DNA from: a bacterium
Lineage (GTDB): Bacteria; Chloroflexota; Dormibacteria; Aeolococcales; Bog-877
Assembly: GCA_021795235.1 (NCBI GenBank)
Contig: JAJYPP010000032.1
Coordinates: 1 to 36,570 of the forward strand
Length of the DNA stretch: 36,570 nucleotides
Direction of reading: 5' to 3'
The number at the start of each line of letters is the position of its first letter. The first letter of the stretch is position 1. Made by a program: the position numbers and the translations under genes. Below the pieces are notes generated by a model that was not told where the DNA came from, searched no databases, and was given only the letters and a program-made list of their open reading frames with translations. Below, one piece after another: positions 1 through 7,189 of this stretch.

Positions 1-1340
1 TTGACGGCCCTGCGCACCACGGCCTCGAGCACCTTCTCGTAGGCGAATCCAGCACTCATCCGGTTGAAGGACCGGTTGGTGTCGTGATCCTTGGAGAAGT
101 TGAGCCCCTCGAAGGCGAGCGGCTTGCCCAGCTGGGCTGCGGCATCACAAGCGAGCTTGGCGACCACACCGGCGAGATAGGCCCGCCGATCAGCCGAGCC
201 CTGGGTCCAGTCGGGGACCTTGATCCATAGCACGCCATTGCCGACCCCGATGTGGCACTCGCCCGGGTACTTGGCCAGGTTCGTCGGCTGGGGCAGGCGG
301 AATCCCTTTGGGAATCGCTCTCGGTTACCGCGGGAATCGAGGTTGTAGAACGCCAGACCGTCGGGGTTGGTGTCGAAGGCGAGGACCCCCCGTGCCAGGT
401 CGGGCTTCACCGGCTGCCTACCACTCGGGCCGGTGACATGCGCTCGCAGGAGTTCCCCGTCGCGCATCAACTCCACCGAGTAGGCGTCACCACTGGCCAC
501 CCATGCGCCGACCAGGCTCCGGTACTTCTCCGGCACCCACAGATCCCCTTCCACCCGCGGCGAGCTGCGGGGCGCCTGACTGGCATGGTCCTGTTTGGTG
601 GCCGCCAGATGGGACAAGGCAACGGTCATCGCGAATCCACAACCCGTGACGCTCACCCGCATGTGAGGGTTGGCGGACTTGGTCGTATCCCCACGCGCAT
701 AGAGCCGGCCCCGCCGGGCGGCTCGCCACTCATCCCTGGTGACCTGGCCCCTGCGAACCTTGCGCCACAGATCCCTCCCGCCGAAGACGACCGCGGGAAT
801 GGTGCCGTCCTCGTGATGCCTGGTGTACTCGGCGACTTTGCGCTCCAGCTTCGCCACCCGCTGCTGCCGCCCGGCGATGGCCGACTCCGTCCGGGCCGCC
901 TCTAAGACGTTGCCGGACTTGCGTAGCTTGGCCGCCTTGGCCCGGTCAGCCTTCTGCTTCTGGTTGGACTTGTTCAGCTTGGCCTTGGTCTCTTCGATCT
1001 CCATGGGGATCAGCTCGCGCTGGGAGTCGATGATCGCCTTGGCGTGGACGATGGCGTCGTCGCAGTAGCGGGAGTTGAGGCCGAAGACCTTCTGTAGGCG
1101 CGGCTTCAGGTCGTTGCGGACGGCGCCCTCTTGCAGACGGCAGAACGCGAAGCGGAGGGCCGAGCCCCACAGCCGCATCTCGGTGCCGAGCGCGCTCTCG
1201 TTCCCCCGATGCCAGCGGTCCCGGGCCGGCCCATAGCCCTCGGGGTCCTCTGAGACCGGCCGCCACACGCACTGGATCGTCACAGGCCCCTCGGCCACGA
1301 CCGCCAGCTTGGCCGCCGGCGACTTGCGTTTACTGGCCAC
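1..1340 (-). CDS. tnpB: TnpB-type RNA-guided nuclease (IS607-associated), partial at 3' end
   Basis: The frame is open from a GTG at 1340 to the window edge, giving 446 residues without a stop. The GTG overlaps the end of tnpA by 11 bases, so translation is probably coupled. The N-terminal half is Lys/Arg-rich with a coiled stretch around residues 115-170. The RuvC-like nuclease core begins with the motif AFDTNPDGLAF, with the first catalytic Asp at about residue 323. The second motif AFEGLNFSKD carries a Glu at about residue 411. The last RuvC Asp and the zinc finger would lie outside the window. TnpB proteins are guide-RNA directed DNA nucleases related to Cas12 that help keep the element in place after excision. 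Both catalytic residues in view are intact, so the gene may be active. The NPDG form of RuvC-I resembles the IS607 branch of TnpB rather than the IS605 branch; that placement is by eye. Confidence 0.85.
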   Translation of the reverse strand, partial: MASKRKSPAAKLAVVAEGPVTIQCVWRPVSEDPEGYGPARDRWHRGNESALGTEMRLWGSALRFAFCRLQEGAVRNDLKPRLQKVFGLNSRYCDDAIVHAKAIIDSQRELIPMEIEETKAKLNKSNQKQKADRAKAAKLRKSGNVLEAARTESAIAGRQQRVAKLERKVAEYTRHHEDGTIPAVVFGGRDLWRKVRRGQVTRDEWRAARRGRLYARGDTTKSANPHMRVSVTGCGFAMTVALSHLAATKQDHASQAPRSSPRVEGDLWVPEKYRSLVGAWVASGDAYSVELMRDGELLRAHVTGPSGRQPVKPDLARGVLAFDTNPDGLAFYNLDSRGNRERFPKGFRLPQPTNLAKYPGECHIGVGNGVLWIKVPDWTQGSADRRAYLAGVVAKLACDAAAQLGKPLAFEGLNFSKDHDTNRSFNRMSAGFAYEKVLEAVVRRAV

Positions 1341-1971
1341 CGGGGACCGCCTCAGCCAGCACGGCAGCCACCTGCTGGCGCACCTGGCGCCCACCTTGGG
1401 CGCCGTAGAGCCGGGCGGCGAATGACGACACGATAGCCAGCAGGTCGTTCACCAGCTCGCTTTGGGCATCGCCGCCCTCGGCGCCTTGGGGAACCGTCAC
1501 CACCAGCTCGACCCCGAGTACCCCGAACAGCCGCTCCAGGTACTCGTACCCGAAGCGGGCAAGACGATCGGGGTACTCGATCATCACAGCGGCGATGGCG
1601 CCGTCCTGAGCTGCCCTTATCAGCTTGGCCAGCCCCCGGCGCTTGGGGTTGAGACCCGACGCAACGTCGCTCACACTCAGGGCCACCTTGTAGCCATTGG
1701 CGGTGGCGTAGGCGACCAGGCGCTCCTGCTGGCGGGCCAGGTTTCCCATCTCCTCCTGCTTCTTGGTGCTCACCCGGGCGTATATCCCGCAGGTTCGCCC
1801 GGCGTCGGGCGCTTTGCCCATGACCGCCTCGATGTCCGACAGGCGGTAGCGGCGCTGCCCGCTCGGCATCCGCACGGGCGCGAGGACGCCACTGCGGTCC
1901 CAGGCCCGCAAGGTCTGCGGATGCACCCCAAGCAGGGCGGCAGCCCTCTTCATCGGCAGGAGCATGTCCAT
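1330..1971 (-). CDS. tnpA: IS607-family serine recombinase (transposase TnpA)
   Basis: This 213-residue protein has a MerR-like winged helix (residues 1-50: MKRAAALLGVHPQTLRAWDR and QRRYRLSDI). A small serine recombinase catalytic domain follows, with the nucleophile in YARVSTKKQ, the motif RRGLAKLI, the DRLARFG block and a C-terminal helix ending FAARLYG. Length and order are standard for IS607 TnpA, which moves the element by a serine recombinase mechanism with little target preference. All family motifs are present, so it looks intact. Translation starts at an ATG 7 bases after a TATACT hexamer, with no Shine-Dalgarno sequence. The tnpB gene overlaps its end. Confidence 0.95.
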   Translation of the reverse strand: MDMLLPMKRAAALLGVHPQTLRAWDRSGVLAPVRMPSGQRRYRLSDIEAVMGKAPDAGRTCGIYARVSTKKQEEMGNLARQQERLVAYATANGYKVALSVSDVASGLNPKRRGLAKLIRAAQDGAIAAVMIEYPDRLARFGYEYLERLFGVLGVELVVTVPQGAEGGDAQSELVNDLLAIVSSFAARLYGAQGGRQVRQQVAAVLAEAVPGGQ

Positions 1972-1978
1972 CAGCTTA

Positions 1979-1984
1979 AGTATA
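1979..1984 (-). promoter_or_regulatory. -10 hexamer of tnpA, leaderless type
   Basis: TATACT on the minus strand ends 7 bases before the tnpA ATG (1971). This spacing puts transcription start at or next to the start codon. No clear -35 box is seen. Confidence 0.6.
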
Positions 1985-1988
1985 CCAG

Positions 1989-2492
1989 CTACTCTAAATG
2001 TTCATTAACGATATCGTAGCTGGCACTAACCTCCCAGCGACCACCTATCTGCAGGTACCGCAGGGCCAGCCCCTCCTGTCGAAAGGAGTTCTTCTCCAGG
2101 ACCCGGCAGGAGGCGGCGTTGGCCGGCATCACCGCAGCCTCGACGCGGTGCAGGCCGAGCTCGCCGTAAGCGAGCTCCACGACCGCCGCCACCGCCTGCG
2201 AGGCCAGGCCCAGCCCGCAGTGGGACGCCGCAATCCAGTAGCCGAGGTGGCAACTCTGGAACGGCCCCCGTTCGATTCCGGTCAGGGCCACCCTACCGAC
2301 CAGCAGGCCCTGGCTGGTCACCCCAAAGACGGCCTCGCGACCATCCGCCGTGGCCGACCGCACGAGGTCCTGGGCCTCGCACTGACCGCCCAGCGTGAAG
2401 TGTGCAGCGGAGCGCGCCGGTTCCCAGGATTGGAGGTGCGCTCGATTCTCCAGGATCAGGCCAGGATCGCGGCCGGGTCCAGTCCCGCCCAT
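1989..2492 (-). CDS. GNAT family N-acetyltransferase (RimJ/RimL-like)
   Basis: The 167-residue product has the layout of RimJ/RimL-type acetyltransferases: ENRAHLQSWEP near the start, a central GYWIAASHCGLGLASQAV block that is the acetyl-CoA binding region (R/QxxGxA type), then LHRVEAAVMPANAASCRVLE, the typical fourth GNAT motif. It would transfer an acetyl group to an amine; the substrate cannot be told. The N-terminus is about 15 residues shorter than usual, so either the true start differs or the 5' end is trimmed. It lies 18 bases after the VOC gene on the same strand and is probably cotranscribed with it. Its stop codon sits only 17 bases from the tnpA start of the IS607 element, so the insertion landed right behind the gene and may have reshaped its last residues. 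Confidence 0.85.
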   Translation of the reverse strand: MGGTGPGRDPGLILENRAHLQSWEPARSAAHFTLGGQCEAQDLVRSATADGREAVFGVTSQGLLVGRVALTGIERGPFQSCHLGYWIAASHCGLGLASQAVAAVVELAYGELGLHRVEAAVMPANAASCRVLEKNSFRQEGLALRYLQIGGRWEVSASYDIVNEHLE

Positions 2493-2510
2493 GGGACCAG
2501 CCGCGCCACC

Positions 2511-2873
2511 TCAGACTCCACCCTCGCGCGCCCGGAGTACGCAGAACTCGTTGCCCTCGGGGTCGGCCATAACCACCCAGGTGACGTCCGGCCCCTGGCC
2601 GACATCCACCTTGCAGGCGCCGAGCGCGAGCAGGCGCTCCACCTCGAGGTCGCGGTCGTCCGGATTGAGGTCGATGTGAAGGCGGTTCTTGACTGCCTTG
2701 GACTCCGGGACCGGAACGAAGATGAGGCCGGGATAGGTGCTCTGGTCCCGCGCCACCACCACCTCGGTGGGCTCTTCGAAGATCACCTGGTAGTCCAGGA
2801 CGGCGGCCCAGAAGCGGGCCAGCTGGGCGGGATCGTGGGCGTCGATCACGATGGAGTAGATCCGAGAGCTCAC
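2511..2873 (-). CDS. VOC (glyoxalase/bleomycin resistance-like) family protein
   Basis: This 120-residue protein is a single VOC-fold unit of the glyoxalase_6 kind. It starts with IYSIVIDAHDPAQLARFWA, has LHIDLNPDD in the middle (metal-type His) and ends with MADPEGNEFCVL, where the Glu is the usual metal ligand. Members include small metalloenzymes and resistance or binding proteins; the substrate is unknown. The GTG start at 2873 was chosen because it precedes the conserved first strand directly and because a TACACT hexamer lies 7 bases upstream, matching the leaderless pattern seen elsewhere in the window. Frame-open sequence farther upstream runs into the neighbouring gene and has no family similarity. 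Confidence 0.88.
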   Translation of the reverse strand: MSSRIYSIVIDAHDPAQLARFWAAVLDYQVIFEEPTEVVVARDQSTYPGLIFVPVPESKAVKNRLHIDLNPDDRDLEVERLLALGACKVDVGQGPDVTWVVMADPEGNEFCVLRAREGGV

Positions 2874-2880
2874 CTCGGGG

Positions 2881-2886
2881 AGTGTA
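2881..2886 (-). promoter_or_regulatory. -10 hexamer of the VOC/GNAT pair, leaderless type
   Basis: TACACT on the minus strand, with a 7-base gap to the GTG start at 2873. It lies in the 31-base gap after the oxidoreductase stop codon, so the VOC and GNAT genes may have their own transcript. Confidence 0.5.
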
Positions 2887-2904
2887 CCGGCACCGGGGGC
2901 CGGC

Positions 2905-3789
2905 TCAAGCGCGGCCCAAGAGTTCCCCCGCCAGGGCCTCCCACTGGGCGGCCGGCACCTCGGCAGGGTCCTCGCAGATGACCTGGATGGCCACGTGGTC
3001 GGCGCCTGAGGCGATGTGCTCGCGGATCCGCGCGGCCACCCTGCCAACATCCCCCCAGGCCACCACCGCGTCGACCAACCGATCGCTGCCGCCGTCGCGC
3101 ATCTCCTCCTCGGGGAAGCCCATGCGCTCCAGGTTGTGCCGGTAATTGGGCAGTCGCAGATAGGACCCGGTGTGGCGCCGGGCCACGGCCCGGGCTCGCT
3201 CTGGATCCCTCTCCAGCACGACCGCCTGCTCCGGGCAGAGCAGCTTGGCCGGACCCAGGATCGCCCGAGCCTGGAGGGTGTGGGCGACCGGCACGAAGTA
3301 GGGATGTGCCCCTTGTGCCCTCTGGGCGGCCAGCTCCAGCATGCGCGGGCCCAGAGCGGCGAGGACGGTGGGAGGCTCGGTCTCCGGTCGGGGGGCGTCG
3401 TACTGCGCCTCCGCCATCGCCTCCAGGTACTCGCGCATCGCGGAATATGGGCGGTTGTAGGAGTGCCCGCGCGGATTGACCAAGGGGATGTGGCTCACCC
3501 CGAGGCCCAGCAGGAATCGGTCCGGGTAGGCCTCCGCCAGCGTGAGCTGCCCCGCCCGCATCGCCTGCGCGTCCCGGGCCCAGATGCTGGCGATGCCGGT
3601 GGCCACCCGCAGGCGCCCGGTGGCCGCTAGCAAGAGCGAGGAATTGGCGAAGGCCTCGCGGCGAAAGCTCTCCCCCACCCATAGGGTGGTGAACCCCAAC
3701 CGCTCGATCCGGCGCGCCTCGTGCCTGGCGGTCTCGGCCGGCTGGCGATCCAGAGCGGATGTCCAAATCCCGTAGGTGCCCAGTTCCAT
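2905..3789 (-). CDS. F420-type LLM class oxidoreductase (TIGR03620-like)
   Basis: The 294-residue protein has a luciferase-like monooxygenase TIM barrel. Visible family segments are GFTTLWVGESFRREAF near residue 32, RVATGIASIWARD near 60, YPDRFLLGLGVSH near 88 and VLAALGPRMLELA near 142. The layout matches the F420-dependent TIGR03620 group described from actinobacteria and related phyla. These enzymes carry out hydride transfers with a deazaflavin or flavin; the substrate is not predictable. The ATG start at 3789 is supported by a TAGGCT hexamer 6 bases upstream. It is divergent from the pyridoxamine-oxidase-like gene, and the VOC and GNAT genes follow downstream. Confidence 0.88.
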   Translation of the reverse strand: MELGTYGIWTSALDRQPAETARHEARRIERLGFTTLWVGESFRREAFANSSLLLAATGRLRVATGIASIWARDAQAMRAGQLTLAEAYPDRFLLGLGVSHIPLVNPRGHSYNRPYSAMREYLEAMAEAQYDAPRPETEPPTVLAALGPRMLELAAQRAQGAHPYFVPVAHTLQARAILGPAKLLCPEQAVVLERDPERARAVARRHTGSYLRLPNYRHNLERMGFPEEEMRDGGSDRLVDAVVAWGDVGRVAARIREHIASGADHVAIQVICEDPAEVPAAQWEALAGELLGRA

Positions 3790-3795
3790 CGGTCC

Positions 3796-3801
3796 AGCCT
3801 A
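3796..3801 (-). promoter_or_regulatory. -10 hexamer of the LLM oxidoreductase, leaderless type
   Basis: TAGGCT on the minus strand ends 6 bases before the ATG at 3789. No Shine-Dalgarno sequence fits in the gap. Confidence 0.5.
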
Positions 3802-3869
3802 CCCGATCGGGTAGCCCCCAGATGACCGGCCCCGAGCCGTGGCGGTGGTCCTGGAGCGGGGCGCTCCCC

Positions 3870-3875
3870 TACGAT
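3870..3875 (+). promoter_or_regulatory. -10 hexamer of the pyridoxamine-oxidase-like gene, leaderless type
   Basis: TACGAT lies 7 bases before a GTG at 3883. The hexamer overlaps an in-frame ATG at 3874, which favours the GTG as the real start. Confidence 0.45.
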
Positions 3876-3882
3876 GCCAAAG

Positions 3883-4567
3883 GTGACCAGCGATGCCGCC
3901 CCCACTCCCCGCACCGCGGTGCGCCGCCATCCCGAGCGGGGCGACTACCGCCGCCAGACGGTTGATGCGATCCTCGACGAGGCCCTCATCTGCCACATCG
4001 GCTTCGTGGCTGACGGGGTCCCCTGGGTGGTGCCGACCATGTACGCGCTCAGGCGATCTGCTCTACATCCATGGCGCGCCGGCCTCCCGCATGTTGCGGA
4101 GCGCGATGTCGGGGGCCGAGGTCTGCATCACGGTGACCCTGCTGGACGGGCTGGTGCTGGCCCGCTCGGTCTTCCACCACTCCATGAACTACCGCTCGGT
4201 CATCCTGGTCGGTTCCCCCACCGAGGTGACCGACACCGAGGAGAAACGAGTGGCCTTCAAGGCTCTGGTGGACCACGTGGTCCCGGGCCGGTGGGAGGAC
4301 TCCAGGCACCCGTCGGTCAAGGAGTTGCGCGCGACCAGGGTGCTGCGCCTGAACATCCAGGAGGCGTCCTGCAAGCTGCGCCGGGGAGGGCCCGAGGACA
4401 TGTCTGCCGACCACGCCCTCCCGCACTGGGCCGGGGTCATTCCGACGCCCATGGTTCCGCAGCCGCCGATCCCCGCCTCAGACCTGCGGCCCGGGATCGC
4501 CGCCCCCGGCTACGTGGCTCACTACCGGCGACCTGGGGGGCGGCCGGCTCCAGATGGGGCGGGCTGA
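3883..4567 (+). pseudogene. Pyridoxamine 5'-phosphate oxidase family flavin-binding protein, frameshifted
   Basis: Two reading frames together encode one protein of about 228 residues. The first part (3883-4047) reads up to DGVPWVVPTMYA. The rest (4049-4567) continues in the next frame with SGDLLYIHGAPASRMLR and then YRSVILVGSPTEV and FKALVDHVVPGRW, all typical of the Pyridox_ox_2/flavin-nucleotide-binding group that binds FMN in a split-barrel fold. The break is at about base 4048, where the family motif MYAR.GD.LYIHG would need one base fewer or two more. It is either a recent inactivating indel or an assembly error; the rest of the frame is undamaged, which argues that the event is recent. 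It is divergent from the LLM oxidoreductase gene. Confidence 0.8.
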
Positions 4568-4839
4568 GGCCGGCCCACGCCTCGGACCAACCGGACGGCC
4601 CAGACCGCGCCGAGGCCCAGGGTGCTGAACGCCGGCAACCGCCGCCCGGTCGGAGTGGATCGCCGCCTCGATGGCAGCTCCATCACCGGCGGCATGGTGG
4701 CCCGGGTTCCAATCCAGATGGCGCCGCACAGTCCGCCGATGGTTACGTTGCGGATCTGGCGCCGGGCCAACCGGAGCAGACAGCGCCCAGCGGCGCGGAC
4801 GTCAGGCGTGCCCCGCTGGACCGGAAGGACTTGGCGCAC
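4522..4839 (-). CDS. Hypothetical small protein with hydrophobic segments
   Basis: A possible 105-residue protein lies behind the siderophore-interacting protein gene on the same strand. It has a moderately hydrophobic stretch (VTIGGLCGAIWIG), a basic linker, a second stretch (LPAFSTLGLGAVWAVRLV) and a Pro/Arg-rich tail. This could be a two-helix membrane protein. A TACCAC hexamer sits 7 bases before the GTG start, a weaker match to the leaderless pattern. No family is recognised. Its 3' end overlaps the convergent pyridoxamine-oxidase-like gene by 46 bases. It may be a chance open frame in GC-rich DNA. Confidence 0.3.
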   Translation of the reverse strand: MRQVLPVQRGTPDVRAAGRCLLRLARRQIRNVTIGGLCGAIWIGTRATMPPVMELPSRRRSTPTGRRLPAFSTLGLGAVWAVRLVRGVGRPQPAPSGAGRPPGRR

Positions 4840-4877
4840 CCATTCCGTGGTAGGTGGCGCCGGCCCCGCTTACGGCC

Positions 4878-5639
4878 CTACTCGGCGGGCTCCGGCTCTC
4901 CCCGATCCAGGTTGGGTTGGTCCCGCCGCCAGTAGGCCTTCACCGCCATCCGCTCTCGGGACAGGCCCCGTCCCACCAGGAGGTCCCTGATGGCGAGCGC
5001 GGTCCGAGCCTCCCCGGCGATATAGACGCGTCCCCTGGAGGAGGGCAGGTCGGCGCGGGCGGCGGCGGCGATCAGGGCCTGGTCGTCTCCCGGAGGAAGT
5101 CCATCCCGGCTGACGAAGGTGACCTGATCCCTGACCCGGGGAGGGGGTTGGGGGGCGTCACCCTCCCCGCCCACCTCCAGCAGCAGCCGCGCCGTCCCTG
5201 GGGATGGCAGGGACTCCGCCATGTGGAACATCGCGGGCACAGCGGTCTCATCACCCAGGAAGAGGTGCCACTCGGCATCTTGGTCCACGGTTATCTTGCC
5301 CCGGGGGGCGACCACGTCCGGGAGCCGGTCCCCGGGCCGCACCGAACCGGCCCAGCGGGCCCCCGGCCCCATGCCGTGTCTGACCACGTTGATCTCCACC
5401 TCCCCGCCGGTGGCGTTCCAGGCCCGGATCGTGTAGCGGCGGTTGACCAACTGGCCGGATGACTCCACCTTGAGCATGAGATCCTGTCCCGGCCGGTAAT
5501 CGAACTCCCCCAGAGCTGAGGATGACAGGACTATCCGGCGCATGGCCGGGCTCACGTCTTCAACCGCGACCACCTCCAGGTCGTAGGTCTGAGGCGGGGG
5601 AAGTTGGCCAGATGACGATCCACGCAACGGATCAGCCAT
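4878..5639 (-). CDS. Siderophore-interacting protein (FAD-dependent ferric reductase type)
   Basis: The 253-residue product matches the SIP/ViuB family. The FAD-binding barrel begins at about residue 15 with VVAVEDVSPAMRRIVLS and has the FAD motif RRYTIR near residue 67. The pyridine nucleotide/SIP domain follows with HLFLGDETAVPAMFHM and the C-terminal YWRRDQPNLDRGE motif typical of the family. These cytoplasmic flavoproteins reduce ferric siderophores to release iron. The ATG at 5639 is preferred over a TTG nine bases upstream, because a GGAG lies 9 bases before it. No siderophore transporter is in the window, so partner and regulation are unknown. Confidence 0.92.
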   Translation of the reverse strand: MADPLRGSSSGQLPPPQTYDLEVVAVEDVSPAMRRIVLSSSALGEFDYRPGQDLMLKVESSGQLVNRRYTIRAWNATGGEVEINVVRHGMGPGARWAGSVRPGDRLPDVVAPRGKITVDQDAEWHLFLGDETAVPAMFHMAESLPSPGTARLLLEVGGEGDAPQPPPRVRDQVTFVSRDGLPPGDDQALIAAAARADLPSSRGRVYIAGEARTALAIRDLLVGRGLSRERMAVKAYWRRDQPNLDRGEPEPAE

Positions 5640-5719
5640 CACGGGCAACTCCGGGGAAACCAGACAGCGCCTGCGAGGTCGCCGGCCACCAGAGGAGACG
5701 GCCCTCGCTGGTCACTGGA

Positions 5720-6094
5720 TCAACCGACCGGCTTGGCGGCGGGCATGCCCGCCGCGAACTGGTGGTACGCCTCCCAGGCCCTGGGCCCGTAGACGGTCGA
5801 GGGCCCCCCGTCCAGCATCAGGGTGACTCCGATCATCTCGGCCACCTCCTGGGGGGTGGCGCCGCGCCGGGCGGCGCCCCTGGCGTGGGCGGCGATGCAG
5901 CCGTCGCAACGCTTGACGATGGAGATGGCCAGGGCGATCAGCTCCTTATGACGAGCTGACAGTTCGCCATCGTCGTTGATGACCGCCCGGTGCATGGCGG
6001 CGTAGGCCGACCACACCTCCGGGATCGCCTCCCGCAGCTCCTTGACTGGCTGGCTGAGGTCGCTCAGGACCTCCTGGTATCCGACCCTGGTCAT
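5720..6094 (-). CDS. Carboxymuconolactone decarboxylase family (AhpD-like) protein
   Basis: The 124-residue all-helical protein carries the AhpD-type redox motif CDGCIAAH (Cys63, Cys66, His70) inside LIALAISIVKRCDGC, followed by AARRGATPQEVAEMIGV and the C-terminal helix. AhpD-like proteins act as small thiol peroxidases or reductants. The motif is complete, so catalysis is plausible, but the physiological partner is unknown. The ATG at 6094 has a strong GGGAGGG six bases upstream. It lies between the siderophore-interacting protein and the ComB-like gene on the same strand, with gaps of 80 and 144 bases. Confidence 0.92.
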   Translation of the reverse strand: MTRVGYQEVLSDLSQPVKELREAIPEVWSAYAAMHRAVINDDGELSARHKELIALAISIVKRCDGCIAAHARGAARRGATPQEVAEMIGVTLMLDGGPSTVYGPRAWEAYHQFAAGMPAAKPVG

Positions 6095-6194
6095 GCGCGT
6101 CCCTCCCGGTGGTAGCCTCTGACTCGGCCGACGGCACGCGCCGCCCCTGCGGCAACGATAAATCCATGGGCCGGTCTCACGGCGTGAGCCCGCT

Positions 6195-6210
6195 CCGGGC
6201 CCGCGCCCGG
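6195..6210 (-). terminator. GC-rich hairpin behind the comB-like gene
   Basis: CCGGGC-CCGC-GCCCGG forms a 6-bp stem with a 4-base loop, 29 bases after the comB stop. A second small palindrome (CTCAC-GGC-GTGAG, 6176-6188) follows. There is no U-tract, so a terminator role is only suggested by position. Confidence 0.3.
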
Positions 6211-6238
6211 GCCGAGCCCCACCGAGTGCGGGCAGGCG

Positions 6239-7030
6239 CTACCTGGTCCGGAAGGCGCCGTCGCGAAGGATGGGCACCACCTTGGAGGTGTTGAGGGCAA
6301 AGGCCCACTCCAGCTCCTCGCGGCAGCCCCGGTCGCGCTGCTCGCGGGCCGAGACCGACTCCATCAGGGTTCTGCGGATCCCCTGGCGCCGGGCGCAAAG
6401 GTATGCCGCGGCCGCCGCCGTCGCCTCTGGCGACCGCCGCCGCCGCCTGAGACCGTCGATGATGGCGCCGGCTCCGACGAGATCCTCCAGGGCGGGGTCC
6501 AGGCTGCCGTCCGGCCACCGCTCGCCCGCCGCCACCACGGCGATGGACTGCCCAGCCGACCTGGCGAAGCGGGCCACGGCGGCGGCATTGCGCAGGCTGC
6601 CCGCCACCACCACCGCCCCCCCGGCGCCCGCCGCGGCCGAGATCGCGGAACCGTTGGGAGAGGGCAGCACGATGGCCGAGCCCAGGGGCAGCCGGCTCAG
6701 GGTCTGGGGCGCCAGCGAGTAGGGATGCTCGGCGTCGACCTCCGAGCGCGAGACCGCCAGCTCTGCCCCCAAGGACGCGGAGAGCTCCACGGCGCCCCGG
6801 CGGTCCCAGCGGTGCGGGTACACGGCGCACCCCCGCTCAGCGGCCACCGCCACCGCAGTGGTGAAGGTGATCACGTCGACCACGACCATCACGTCGGAGG
6901 TGGGCAGCAGCGCTTCAGCGCCTCGTTCGCCCCACCCGAGTCTCACCGAGAAGGGTGCCCTGCCGGTCGCGATCACCCGCCCCTCCCCAAAGGTCTCCCG
7001 CTCAGATGGTTGGATGCTCGGCTCCCTCAC
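6239..7030 (-). CDS. comB: 2-phosphosulfolactate phosphatase (ComB) family protein
   Basis: The product shows the ComB-family signatures: VVVDVITFTTAVAVA near residue 50, VLPSPNGSAIS near 122 and VVAAGERWPDGSLDPALEDL near 164. ComB hydrolyses 2-phospho-3-sulfolactate to sulfolactate with Mg2+. In methanogens this belongs to coenzyme M synthesis; in bacteria the family is common and the role is often unclear. The frame begins with a GTG at 7030. A second GTG at 6976, just behind GGGGAGGGG, fits the usual family N-terminus better and may be the true start. No other sulfolactate or coenzyme M genes are nearby. Confidence 0.88.
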   Translation of the reverse strand: MREPSIQPSERETFGEGRVIATGRAPFSVRLGWGERGAEALLPTSDVMVVVDVITFTTAVAVAAERGCAVYPHRWDRRGAVELSASLGAELAVSRSEVDAEHPYSLAPQTLSRLPLGSAIVLPSPNGSAISAAAGAGGAVVVAGSLRNAAAVARFARSAGQSIAVVAAGERWPDGSLDPALEDLVGAGAIIDGLRRRRRSPEATAAAAAYLCARRQGIRRTLMESVSAREQRDRGCREELEWAFALNTSKVVPILRDGAFRTR

Positions 7031-7138
7031 AGCGGATAGCTTGGGGCATGCCGGTGCCGCCAGGCGGGGATCTGCCCTGGGCCACGACCCGCCGCTGCCG
7101 GCGAGGGCTGCAGCTCAGGTGCTCCTCCGAGCTCGGGC

Positions 7139-7144
7139 TATAGT
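7139..7144 (+). promoter_or_regulatory. Candidate -10 hexamer of the AAA/VWA operon
   Basis: TATAGT lies 45 bases before the TTG start of the AAA ATPase gene, in the 159-base gap to the divergent comB-like gene. No good -35 box is visible. Confidence 0.4.
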
Positions 7145-7189
7145 GAGCGGAGCCGCCCTCGGCAGTCAAGGCAAGGTGGGACTCAGAAG

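Larger units (their letters stand above)
1..1988 (-). mobile_element. IS607-type transposable element, left part cut by window edge
   Basis: A serine recombinase with an N-terminal MerR-like helix-turn-helix is followed, with an 11-base overlap, by a TnpB-type nuclease on the same strand. This is the usual IS607 order. The upstream end lies between the tnpA promoter (about 1984) and the stop codon of the acetyltransferase gene at 1989. The other end, including any guide-RNA region past the tnpB stop, is outside the window. Terminal repeats are not visible, as is normal for this family. Confidence 0.8.
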
